From contig CAYZEZ010000248.1 in NCBI GenBank assembly GCA_964477295.1, forward strand, positions 1 to 7,104: a stretch of DNA of 7,104 nt, given 5' to 3'. The position numbers and the translations under genes were made by a program. Position 1 is the stretch's first letter, and each line of letters opens with the position of its first letter. A model generated the notes under the pieces. It did not search any database. It saw only the letters and a program-made list of their open reading frames with translations, and was not told where the DNA came from. Of the stretch, positions 1-6,851 are shown piece by piece. The DNA comes from CAYZEZ01 sp964477295 (GTDB lineage Bacteria; Bacteroidota; Bacteroidia; Bacteroidales; SM23-62).

Positions 1-2
1 AT

Positions 3-338
3 GTCAAATGGGATAAGGAAAATGACAACGAATGGGAAGCCGAATTCAAAATGGAAGGTAAAGAATATTCAGCAAACTTCGACAACACTGGTAAATGGAT
101 GGAGACTGAATATGAAATTTCCGCATCAGATCTTCCGGAAACAGTAAATGCATGCCTTGCAAAGCAATTCGAGGGCTACAAGGTGGAAGAAGCCGAAGTG
201 GCTGAAATCTCAGAGGGAATTGTATATGAAATGCAAATAGAAAAAGGTAAATCGGAGATGGAAGTTAGCATCGATGGAAAGGGCAATTTATTAAAGAAAG
301 AACAGCTGGAAGAAGAAAATGAGAAGGAGGAAAAGTAG
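3..338 (+). CDS. PepSY-like domain protein, 5'-truncated by the window edge
   Basis: The reading frame is open from the first complete codon (position 3) to the TAG at 336-338, so the gene begins before the window; the ATG at 51 is internal. The visible 111 residues contain two related half-repeats. The first begins VKWDKENDNEWEAEF and continues to GKWMETEYEI. The second begins LPETVNACLAKQF and ends near GKGNLLKKEQ. This alternation of a charged beta-hairpin with an LP..V...L helix is typical of the small periplasmic PepSY-like proteins of Bacteroidota (the family once described as beta-lactamase-inhibitor-like). Their biochemical role is not established. The signal peptide expected for the family would lie upstream and is not visible. 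The C-terminus is a short Glu/Lys-rich tail. A hairpin about 75 nt downstream probably ends its transcript and separates it from the sigma-factor gene. Family assignment is fairly sure; function is unknown. Confidence 0.8.
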   Translation, partial: VKWDKENDNEWEAEFKMEGKEYSANFDNTGKWMETEYEISASDLPETVNACLAKQFEGYKVEEAEVAEISEGIVYEMQIEKGKSEMEVSIDGKGNLLKKEQLEEENEKEEK

Positions 339-510
339 GCGAATAGAGGTAAATAATTACTTTATTCCTATTACTGAATTACTGTATTATACAGTTTCTA
401 TAGACAAATAGAAAGGTGCCTGCCAGGAGAGATAATAATCCGGCAGGCACTTTCTTCACATACCAGACCCAACCTTTTTAATTCGGTTTAATCACTAGTA
501 TATAACAACA
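339..510. other. Intergenic region before the sigma-factor gene
   Basis: This 172-nt gap holds the hairpin at 411-457 and little else that can be recognised. The segment after the hairpin (458-510) should carry the sigma-factor promoter. I found no convincing match to the Bacteroidota housekeeping pattern (TTTG near -33, TAnnTTTG near -7) and no purine-rich ribosome binding site before position 511. Confidence 0.5.
411..457 (+). terminator. Hairpin terminator after the PepSY-like gene
   Basis: The arm GTGCCTGCC (416-424) pairs perfectly over 9 bp with GGCAGGCAC (442-450), with a 17-nt loop that can pair a little further. The flanks GAAAG and TTTC extend the stem if one base is bulged. The run after the stem is T-rich (TTTCTT) but interrupted, so termination may be partial. 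The flanking A-rich and T-rich tracts leave open activity on the other strand, but no minus-strand gene is seen here. Confidence 0.7.
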
Positions 511-1071
511 TTGCAGTCAAATTATCTGGATACAAAGGAACTTGTTAATAAATGCATCAGAAATAACGGTGGCGCTCAGAAGGAATTGTATGACCGTTTT
601 GCACCAAAAATGCTGAGCATTTGTTATCGCTATGCTTCATCAAAAGATGATGTAGACGATATATTCCAGGAAGGTTTTTTAAAAGTATTTGAGAATTTAA
701 ATCAGTTAAAGAACTACGATCTGCTAGAATGGTGGATGAAGAAAATATTTATAAATGAAGCATTGAAACTCTATAACAGTAAAAAACGTATTTACCTGGT
801 CGACGATCTGTCAATTATAAGGCCTGTTCCTGAAACAGATTATGATGTCCTAGGCGGGTTGGAAACAGATGAAATAACACTTCTGATCCAGAAATTGCCC
901 AACAAGATGCGTATGGTATTTAATATGTATGTAATTGAGGGGTTCAGCCATTCAGAGATTGCCGCCATGCTTAATATTTCGGAAGGGACTTCCAAATCAA
1001 ATCTTCATGATGCAAGAAAGACTCTACAAAGAAAAATTTCAGCACTTGAAAAACTAAAATTACTGGGCTGA
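511..1071 (+). CDS. ECF-type RNA polymerase sigma factor (sigma-70 family)
   Basis: This 186-residue protein has the two-domain layout and length of extracytoplasmic-function sigma factors. Region 2 spans about residues 10-88. It includes the core-binding and -10 recognition helices with YRYASSKDDVDDIFQEGF and the aromatic EWWMKKIFINEA segment. Region 4 spans about 122-176, with the LPNKMRMVFNMYVIEGFSHSEIA stretch leading into a helix-turn-helix (LNISEGTSKSNLHDARK) that would read the -35 element. It would direct core RNA polymerase to a dedicated set of promoters. The start is TTG at 511. An in-frame TAG at 496-498 blocks longer versions, and the first in-frame ATG is at residue 34, which would remove the first part of region 2. 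The gene stops 1 nt before the barrel-fused anti-sigma gene, so the two are almost certainly co-transcribed and translationally coupled. ECF sigma factors in such pairs are normally held inactive by the adjacent anti-sigma factor. Confidence 0.93.
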   Translation: MQSNYLDTKELVNKCIRNNGGAQKELYDRFAPKMLSICYRYASSKDDVDDIFQEGFLKVFENLNQLKNYDLLEWWMKKIFINEALKLYNSKKRIYLVDDLSIIRPVPETDYDVLGGLETDEITLLIQKLPNKMRMVFNMYVIEGFSHSEIAAMLNISEGTSKSNLHDARKTLQRKISALEKLKLLG

Positions 1072-1072
1072 T

Positions 1073-2560
1073 ATGGAAGCTAACAGGGCAGATAAAGAAT
1101 TTGATGATCTTCTGAGGAAAAGATATGAAGGTCATTCCAAAGTGCCGGACAGAATTCTCTGGGAAAGCATAAATACACGTTTATACCATAAAAAAATTGA
1201 TAGAAATATTCATAGAGTCAAACAATTAAAAATCGCAATTTCAGCTGTAGCAGCAATCCTTACAGGTGTTATTGCGTATTCCTTGATTAAGTCAACTGAC
1301 AACAATCCTGAAATACAAATCGTTTCTGAAATTTCCGGAACTCAACCTTCTTCTGTAAATGAAGATGAAATAATGCAACAAAATAATCTGAAAAACGACG
1401 AAAAATCAGGAGACTTAAACAAAAGAACTCGTGAAAAAATTAACCTGGAATCATTAAAGGGAATAACAGAAATAGATGAGGAAAATCTTGCAACAAATGA
1501 TGGGTATTTAAATCAGGTTTTCGATTCATCTATTAACCATCCAGTTTTAATGACATCCTCAGAATTTCATGATACATCGTCTATTATGAATAGAGATATT
1601 CAACCAGTTGTTGATAGTATATTACCAGACAATATGCAGCCTCGTTTCTTGAAAATCAATGAACATATAGCATCAATTTTACCAGATTCAATTGCACCAG
1701 AAAAAAATGTATCTGCTGAAACTATGGTTACTATAGTTAATGCTGAAAGACCAGTTACCAAAAAATCAAATCAGGTTGAAATGATGGTACCTGAAGTTGA
1801 TCTATATCTTGACCAGCCAGGGAAATTAGCCTTAACAGATAACCGAAGAGGACACTCACATTTTTTCATCGAAGGATTTGTATCACCTGAGTTCTCCTAC
1901 CGGGCACTTTTAACTAATTCAAAGTATAGTGTTCCCGACTACGACATAGCATATTTTAACAAATCAGAAAGACCTGATTTCACATTTTCAGCCGGGATTT
2001 CAGCCGGATTTAGAATATCAGATCGATTAATACTTAAGTCCGGAGCTTTTTATTCCCGGTACTCATTTAAATTCAAGACCCTGACCCTTAATTTATTAAA
2101 TACTAGTACTGGTGGGAATCTTGTTTATACTTCTTCCGGCCCGGTTAACATATCGCTTCGCTCATCGGACTCCCTTTCAAACGAATCCCTTATAAAATCA
2201 TCCATTAATTTTTCATATGTAAATATTCCGGTAGTAGCAGAATTACATTTCAGGTACAATTACTTTATTAATCTGGGATTGAATTTAAATATGCTTGCCT
2301 GGCAAAACATGAATTGGCAGGCAGAGGACTATGACGGGAATTTTTCCGAAACAGCTGCTGAGCCGATCGATGGACTTAAATTCGGAGGTATAAGTATGAC
2401 TATAGGATTAGGAAAAGAAAAATACATTGCCAGGCAAATATCACTTATAATTAATCCTTCTATAAGAATAAATCTGACGTCGCTAAATAATACATCACCT
2501 GTGAGGTCTTATCCTTACTCCTGGGGTTTAAATGCAGGCTTGAGATATTATTTTGATTAG
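1073..2560 (+). CDS. Anti-sigma factor fused to an outer-membrane beta-barrel (Dma-like dual membrane-spanning regulator)
   Basis: This 495-residue protein starts 1 nt after the sigma-factor stop codon. Residues 1-50 form a charged cytosolic segment with a DKEFDDLLRKRYEGH helix and the VPDRILWESI motif. Such short N-termini occur on Bacteroidota anti-sigma proteins next to ECF sigma genes. Residues about 53-72 (KIAISAVAAILTGVIAYSLI) form a single inner-membrane helix with positive residues before it. Residues 73-260 are a polar, low-order linker that includes two SILPD motifs. Residues about 262-495 alternate as beta-strands (FFIEGFVSPEFSYRA, AGISAGFRI, LILKSGAFYSRYSFKF, LGLNLNMLAW) and end in GLRYYFD, as in PorT-like outer-membrane barrels. 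There is no cleavable signal peptide. Read together, the chain would cross both membranes and transmit an outer-membrane cue to the sigma factor. The layout matches the Dma anti-sigma factors reported from Bacteroides thetaiotaomicron. The signal sensed and the sigma contact are inferred. Confidence 0.85.
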   Translation: MEANRADKEFDDLLRKRYEGHSKVPDRILWESINTRLYHKKIDRNIHRVKQLKIAISAVAAILTGVIAYSLIKSTDNNPEIQIVSEISGTQPSSVNEDEIMQQNNLKNDEKSGDLNKRTREKINLESLKGITEIDEENLATNDGYLNQVFDSSINHPVLMTSSEFHDTSSIMNRDIQPVVDSILPDNMQPRFLKINEHIASILPDSIAPEKNVSAETMVTIVNAERPVTKKSNQVEMMVPEVDLYLDQPGKLALTDNRRGHSHFFIEGFVSPEFSYRALLTNSKYSVPDYDIAYFNKSERPDFTFSAGISAGFRISDRLILKSGAFYSRYSFKFKTLTLNLLNTSTGGNLVYTSSGPVNISLRSSDSLSNESLIKSSINFSYVNIPVVAELHFRYNYFINLGLNLNMLAWQNMNWQAEDYDGNFSETAAEPIDGLKFGGISMTIGLGKEKYIARQISLIINPSIRINLTSLNNTSPVRSYPYSWGLNAGLRYYFD

Positions 2561-2567
2561 TCAGGTT

Positions 2568-2681
2568 GATCTTAATGAAAATTACTGGTATCCATACCCA
2601 ACTATTTCAGCCGGCCTTGATCTTAAGTATAGAATCAATTTTACGCAGAGAAACCAATATCCATTTTTTAATCTTAAATAA
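2568..2681 (+). pseudogene. Relic 3' end of a second outer-membrane barrel gene
   Basis: Between the barrel gene and the lipoprotein gene, a different frame (frame 3) reads DLNENYWYPYPTISAGLD, then LKYRINF and a short polar tail, stopping at TAA 2679-2681. This has the look of a final barrel strand. It resembles the end of the intact neighbour, which reads YPYSWGLNAGLRYYF: both have YPY followed by AGL and an aromatic strand. The frame closes upstream at a TGA (2541-2543) inside the intact gene, and no start codon or earlier barrel strands are present. It is therefore not a functional gene. The stop lies 7 nt before the lipoprotein ATG, the spacing expected if a complete second barrel gene once sat directly upstream of it. 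A frameshifted extension of the first barrel is the main alternative. Confidence 0.5.
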
Positions 2682-2688
2682 TAAATAT

Positions 2689-3459
2689 ATGAAAACACTA
2701 AAAAGATTAAGTCCGTTGATGATACTAGCGGTTATACTTGTTTTAGCATCCGGATGTGCCAAAGACAATTCAAATTTAGCCAAATCCGCCCTGCTGGCTG
2801 TAAATATTTCAACTAATAAAGGTGCTGCATTGAACAATTCCGTGACAAAAGGAACCTCAAGTGTCACAACTGAATTTACATTGAATTCTGCCAGAATAAG
2901 TATTTCAGACTTAGTAATTGAGGAAAACTCCGGCAATGATGTTGAACAGCAGGGAGATCATAATAATGGCGGTAATGATTCTGAAAACAGTAGCGATAAT
3001 GAAGCAGGAGGGGAAAAGGATGATGTTATTCTACCGGGTCCATATACGCTGGATGCAGTAAATGGCAGTCTGTCCATAGATCAGGTAGCTGTTTATCCTG
3101 GCACATTTAAAAAGGTCGATTTTAATTTTAGTATCAGCTATGAGGCGGGTTTTGGAGGCAACTCAATTGTCGTAACAGGTAGTTATCAGAAACCTGACGG
3201 CTCCGTTGTTCCGGTAATTCTCAGGTCAGATTTCAGCCAAATGGTCCAACTTCCGCTTGCTGGTGACGGTATAACAGTAGCTGACAATAGTACCGTTACT
3301 TTAACGATTGTACTTGATATTCCATCATGGATTAACAATATAGACCTTTCAGGTGCAATCATAACCAATAATGAAATTATCATTGATAAAACCGTAAATG
3401 ATGACCTCCTGAATTTGTTTGAGGCAAATCTGGTTTCATCGATCGAAGTTGAAGATTAA
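2689..3459 (+). CDS. Putative lipoprotein with immunoglobulin-like/DUF4382-like beta fold, function unknown
   Basis: I chose the ATG at 2689 because it places a proper lipoprotein signal at the N-terminus: MKTLKRL, a hydrophobic core to residue 20, then LASGC with Cys23 as the lipidated residue. The same frame is open back to a TTG at 2566, but those 41 residues would bury the signal peptide. The mature protein (256 aa in total) has a short beta-rich part (residues 27-79), then an acidic, Asn/Gly/Ser-rich insert (about 80-112). A second beta-rich part follows, with PGPYTLDAVNG, VAVYPGTFKKVDFNFSI and IVVTGSYQKPDG. The Y-P-G-x-F/Y-K strand pattern recalls DUF4382-type surface or periplasmic lipoproteins, but I hold that family name only tentatively. 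CAKDN after the cysteine only partly resembles the acidic surface-export signals known in Bacteroidota. It follows the sigma/anti-sigma pair on the same strand without a terminator between, so it probably belongs to the same transcript. Confidence 0.75.
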   Translation: MKTLKRLSPLMILAVILVLASGCAKDNSNLAKSALLAVNISTNKGAALNNSVTKGTSSVTTEFTLNSARISISDLVIEENSGNDVEQQGDHNNGGNDSENSSDNEAGGEKDDVILPGPYTLDAVNGSLSIDQVAVYPGTFKKVDFNFSISYEAGFGGNSIVVTGSYQKPDGSVVPVILRSDFSQMVQLPLAGDGITVADNSTVTLTIVLDIPSWINNIDLSGAIITNNEIIIDKTVNDDLLNLFEANLVSSIEVED

Positions 3460-3508
3460 TTCTGTAAGTCTAAAGAATAGCATCTTACACAATTTTTGGA
3501 AGGGTTTT

Positions 3509-3544
3509 CCCGGGAACTGCTGTAATATCAGTTCCCGGGTTTTT
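3509..3544 (+). terminator. Strong intrinsic terminator between the lipoprotein gene and the TonB-dependent receptor gene
   Basis: CCCGGGAACTG (3509-3519) pairs perfectly over 11 bp with CAGTTCCCGGG (3529-3539). The loop is 9 nt and five Ts follow directly (3540-3544). This is the clearest Rho-independent terminator in the window and should end the sigma-factor cluster transcript. It stands only 17 nt before the receptor start codon, so it may also sit in the leader of a transcript that begins upstream. Confidence 0.85.
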
Positions 3545-3561
3545 AGAAGTAGGATATCGAT

Positions 3562-5874
3562 ATGAATCAAATTAAATTCGCAGCTTCAATCGCAGGTCTG
3601 ATATTACTGGCATTCGTTTCAAGAAGTGCTGAGGCCCAAAATGTTACAATTAACGGGTATGTTAAAGATGCTGCAACAAAAGAATCACTGATCGGCGCCA
3701 ATATTTATTCTCCCGAATTCAAAATAGGCACAATTACAAACGAGTACGGATTTTACTCACTTACTTTCCCTCAAAAAGACACTCTCGGACTAGACATTTC
3801 ATATATTGGATATGTAATGTTGACTAAAAATTTGGCATTAGAAGGAAACTCAAGACTAGATTTCCTCCTGGAAGTAAATTCAGTCAGCCTCGATGAGGTT
3901 GTGATCAGCGCCAGACGGAATGACAATAATATTAATAAGCCACAGGTAGGTGTGATCAATATTCCTGTCAGCGCTGTGACACATCTTCCTGTGCTTGGTG
4001 GGGAAAGAGATATTCTGAAAACTATCCAGTTTTTACCCGGGGTCCAGCAGGGACAGGAGGGAACTACCGGATTTTATGTTAGGGGAGGCAACGCAGACCA
4101 GAACCTGGTTCAGCTTGATGAGGCGACTATTTATAATCCGAATCATTTGTTCGGGCTCTTCAGTACGTTCAATGTCAATGCCATAAAGAGCATATCACTA
4201 ACAAAAGGAGGCTTTCCTGCAAAGTACGGAGGAAGGCTAAGTTCGATCCTTGATGTTACAATGAAGGATGGTGATAAAGAAAACTTCGGGATCGAAGGCG
4301 GAATAGGACTATTGTCATCCAACCTGACAGTTGAGGGGCCCCTTGAAAAAGGAAAATCATCATTTATTGTTTCCGGACGAAGGAGCTATATCGATTTGCT
4401 TATGAAGCCTTTTATACCTTCAGGAATAAACGGGACGACATATTATCTCTATGATTTTAACGCGAAATTGAACTATGAACTTGGGAAAAATGATCATCTG
4501 TTCATTAGCTATTTCACCGGAAACGACCATGCTGTTTATACTGGGGCCAACAGTTTGAATTTCAATATAGATTTTGGCAACACAACCGGAACCATAAGAT
4601 GGAACCATCTGTATGGAAGCAGGCTTTTTAGCAATACCTCAGTTATTTTCAATGATTATCACCTCGGCCTTGCTACAGCGCAGGGAAGTTATTATTCGCT
4701 TCTTTATACCGGGGTGAAAGATGTTTCAGCAAAAACTGATTTTACTTTTATTCCCGGGCCCGGTCATGAGATAAAGGCAGGAATAGCATACATCTTTCAC
4801 ACTTTATACCCCGGCGCCGTTTCAGCAAAAATTCCGAAAAAGGGTAACCGACTGGAACTTAACCAGGACAGTATCGCTAAAATATACTCCAATGAAATGG
4901 CATTCTATATCAGCGATGAACTGAAAATAACAAATATTCTGAGTGCTACATATGGCTTGCGGGTCCCTGTATTCTTTACAGGGAAAAAAACGTATGCGTT
5001 TGCGGAACCAAGGCTGATCTTTAAAGTCTCCCTTACTCCTGCCACTTCCATAAAGGCATCATATACGCAGATGCACCAGTTCATGCATCTTGTGCCTAAC
5101 AGCACAGCATCGCTGCCAACTGATATCTGGCTTACCAGCAATGAGAAAATCAGGCCACAGAACAGTACTCAGTATGCATTAGGTTTGTTCAGGAATTTTA
5201 GGAACAACGAGATTGAGACGAGCATTGAAGTATACTATAAAACAATGAATAACCAGGTCTTATTCCGAGAGGGAACACAAATAACACTGAATACAAATCT
5301 CAATGATATACTTGCATTCGGGAGCGGTAAATCTTATGGGATAGAATTTTTTGTAAAGAAGAATTTCGGCAAACTTACCGGATGGGGAAGTTACACATTG
5401 TCAAATACAACCCAGATATTCCCTGAGTTGAATTATGGTATTGAGTTTCCTTTTGCCTATGACAGGCGCCATAATCTCTCCATTGTAGCCAGCTATGAAT
5501 TTTCCAGGAACTGGACTTTCTCAGCCGATTTTACCTATTATTCCGGAATGGCCTTTACACTTCCTGCAGGCAGGGCAATTGTTGCTGATGACGGCTCATT
5601 GTATGACGGAATTTATTATGATTATACCACCAGAAATAATTCCCGGCTTCGTCCGTATAACCGTCTTGATATTGGATTCTCAAATGTTAAGCAGGTAAGA
5701 ATATTCGGTAAATCCTGTCAGCGTGAATGGGCTTTCGGGGTATATAACCTCTACAACCGAAAGAATCCATATTTTGTTTATCTGACCACCGATGCCATAA
5801 CCAAACTACCACAAGCGAAGCAGGTTTCACTTTTTCCAATAATACCAAGTGTTTCCTTCAACTTTAAGTTTTAG
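3562..5874 (+). CDS. TonB-dependent outer-membrane receptor with N-terminal carboxypeptidase-regulatory-like domain
   Basis: This 770-residue receptor would import a ligand across the outer membrane using TonB-transmitted energy. Residues 1-25 are a signal peptide ending AEA before Gln26. Residues about 28-105 form a carboxypeptidase-regulatory-like domain (NGYVKDAATKESLIGANIYS, then TITNEYGFYSL). LDEVVIS (110-116) resembles the TonB-box-like stretch at this position in Bacteroidota receptors. The plug domain follows at about 135-240, with FLPGVQQGQEGTTGFYVRGG, NADQNLVQLDEATIYNPNHL and KGGFPAKYGGRLSSILDV. These motifs are typical of receptors encoded beside DUF4249 proteins. Residues about 245-770 form the barrel, ending with the expected terminal Phe (SFNFKF). 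No STN signalling domain is present, so it does not look like a FecA-type transducer. AGGA at 3551-3554 is a possible ribosome binding site. The DUF4249 lipoprotein gene follows after 4 nt. The substrate cannot be read from the sequence. It is an ordinary-length member of the family, apparently intact. Confidence 0.94.
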   Translation: MNQIKFAASIAGLILLAFVSRSAEAQNVTINGYVKDAATKESLIGANIYSPEFKIGTITNEYGFYSLTFPQKDTLGLDISYIGYVMLTKNLALEGNSRLDFLLEVNSVSLDEVVISARRNDNNINKPQVGVINIPVSAVTHLPVLGGERDILKTIQFLPGVQQGQEGTTGFYVRGGNADQNLVQLDEATIYNPNHLFGLFSTFNVNAIKSISLTKGGFPAKYGGRLSSILDVTMKDGDKENFGIEGGIGLLSSNLTVEGPLEKGKSSFIVSGRRSYIDLLMKPFIPSGINGTTYYLYDFNAKLNYELGKNDHLFISYFTGNDHAVYTGANSLNFNIDFGNTTGTIRWNHLYGSRLFSNTSVIFNDYHLGLATAQGSYYSLLYTGVKDVSAKTDFTFIPGPGHEIKAGIAYIFHTLYPGAVSAKIPKKGNRLELNQDSIAKIYSNEMAFYISDELKITNILSATYGLRVPVFFTGKKTYAFAEPRLIFKVSLTPATSIKASYTQMHQFMHLVPNSTASLPTDIWLTSNEKIRPQNSTQYALGLFRNFRNNEIETSIEVYYKTMNNQVLFREGTQITLNTNLNDILAFGSGKSYGIEFFVKKNFGKLTGWGSYTLSNTTQIFPELNYGIEFPFAYDRRHNLSIVASYEFSRNWTFSADFTYYSGMAFTLPAGRAIVADDGSLYDGIYYDYTTRNNSRLRPYNRLDIGFSNVKQVRIFGKSCQREWAFGVYNLYNRKNPYFVYLTTDAITKLPQAKQVSLFPIIPSVSFNFKF

Positions 5875-5878
5875 TGCC

Positions 5879-6790
5879 ATGATAGAGACAAAGTCCAATA
5901 TAATATTGATCACTATATTCTTGTCCGTTTTGATTTTTACGAGCTGTGAGAAGACCATTAGTATTCCTCAGCCCGCCTATACCCCCAGGGCAACCATTCA
6001 GTGCAGCCTCGAACCCGGTACTGTTCCCAGGCTGGTTTTTTACAGAACCATACCCTATTTTGAACAGACTGGCATGAGTCTCCACGATCTGTTTATTAAG
6101 GATGCCCAAGTGCAGATAAGCAGCCAGGATACGGTTGATAATCTGTATATTGACTCAACATATAACTATATTAAGTGTGAGTATGAATATTGTTATGAAG
6201 GTTCGATAATTACCAGGGATAACCAACAGTATTATTTAGAAATTTTTAGGGATACCAGTATATATAGTGCTTCCACAATTACAAACCTTCCGGTCGTTAC
6301 CATTGATAGCGTTGGATATACGACGGAGTTTAAGGATATATACGGCGAACATGAGGGAGTAATGCCTTATTTTCATGATATTCCAAACCAATCAAATTAT
6401 TACCGGTATGAAATGACTCTCCAAATTGATACTACAATGGATTATCAGGGAAGTAAATTGCACAGTCCTTGTATAGGAAGCGGTTCAATAACCGTAGTTG
6501 AACTCGGAAGAAGCGTTTATAATGATCAGAGTTCTTCAGGTGAACAGATGAAACTAGTCATTGAACCAGCCTATTCTCACCAGCAAGGATTAACCAGTAT
6601 GATCAGGATCGAAACAATTGATATAGCCACATATGATTTCTTTTTTCAACTTGACCGGCAAAAGCTTGAACAGATGAATCCATTTGTAGAACCCGTTTTC
6701 CTTACAAACGGCCAGTTCGGTAAAAAAGCATTAGGCTACTTTGGCAGCATAACTCGCAGTGCTCCTGTAACATTTGTCTTTCCGGAATAA
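5879..6790 (+). CDS. DUF4249 family lipoprotein, partner of the TonB-dependent receptor
   Basis: I chose the ATG at 5879, 4 nt after the receptor stop codon. It puts a lipoprotein signal at the start: a hydrophobic core at residues 8-20, then FTSC with Cys23 as the lipid anchor. An in-frame start at 5849 would add ten residues inside the receptor gene and is less likely. The 303-residue protein shows the DUF4249 pattern: a beta-rich N-terminus (PRATIQCSLEPG), IKDAQVQIS near residue 74, NQQYYLEIF near 115, TITNLPVVTIDSVGY near 133 and DIPNQSNYYRYEM near 167. The family's C-terminal signature follows at 266-290, with NPFVEPVFLTNG and LGYFGS. Genes of this family usually follow a receptor of the type found upstream. 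By analogy with SusD-like partners, a surface role in ligand capture is possible, but the function is not established. Four further cysteines (42, 100, 105, 198) could form disulfides in the mature protein. Confidence 0.9.
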   Translation: MIETKSNIILITIFLSVLIFTSCEKTISIPQPAYTPRATIQCSLEPGTVPRLVFYRTIPYFEQTGMSLHDLFIKDAQVQISSQDTVDNLYIDSTYNYIKCEYEYCYEGSIITRDNQQYYLEIFRDTSIYSASTITNLPVVTIDSVGYTTEFKDIYGEHEGVMPYFHDIPNQSNYYRYEMTLQIDTTMDYQGSKLHSPCIGSGSITVVELGRSVYNDQSSSGEQMKLVIEPAYSHQQGLTSMIRIETIDIATYDFFFQLDRQKLEQMNPFVEPVFLTNGQFGKKALGYFGSITRSAPVTFVFPE

Positions 6791-6851
6791 AAAAAATGAC
6801 ATAAAATAAAAAACATTTGGAAAAATAATGGTAACCTCACCTAATTAAAAG

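Noticed and set aside
2500..2681. A frameshift error splitting one longer barrel gene, as an alternative to a second gene relic.
   Set aside because: The first gene already ends with a normal barrel terminus (GLRYYFD), and the downstream frame repeats a terminal strand instead of continuing the fold. It is kept as an alternative, not the main call.
2566..2688. A longer start for the lipoprotein gene, at TTG 2566, adding 41 residues.
   Set aside because: The extension would place 41 residues before a clear lipoprotein signal peptide (MKTLKRL to LASGC), and the same bases read better in another frame as a barrel-strand relic.
2607..2936. A 109-codon minus-strand open frame, with similar minus-strand frames at 3186-3383, 3771-3959, 4420-4608, 4905-5141 and 5864-6109.
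   Set aside because: All lie opposite well-supported plus-strand genes, and none of their translations shows a recognisable domain or a convincing signal sequence.
5495..5698. A 67-codon plus-strand frame inside the receptor gene.
   Set aside because: It overlaps the receptor barrel in another frame, and its translation looks like frame-shifted barrel sequence.
6816..6849. A possible Bacteroidota promoter (TTTG at 6816, TAATTAAA at 6842) before the PAP2-like gene.
   Set aside because: The -7 box lacks the TTTG half, the spacer is 22 nt, and transcription would start almost at the ATG. The match is what AT-rich sequence gives by chance.
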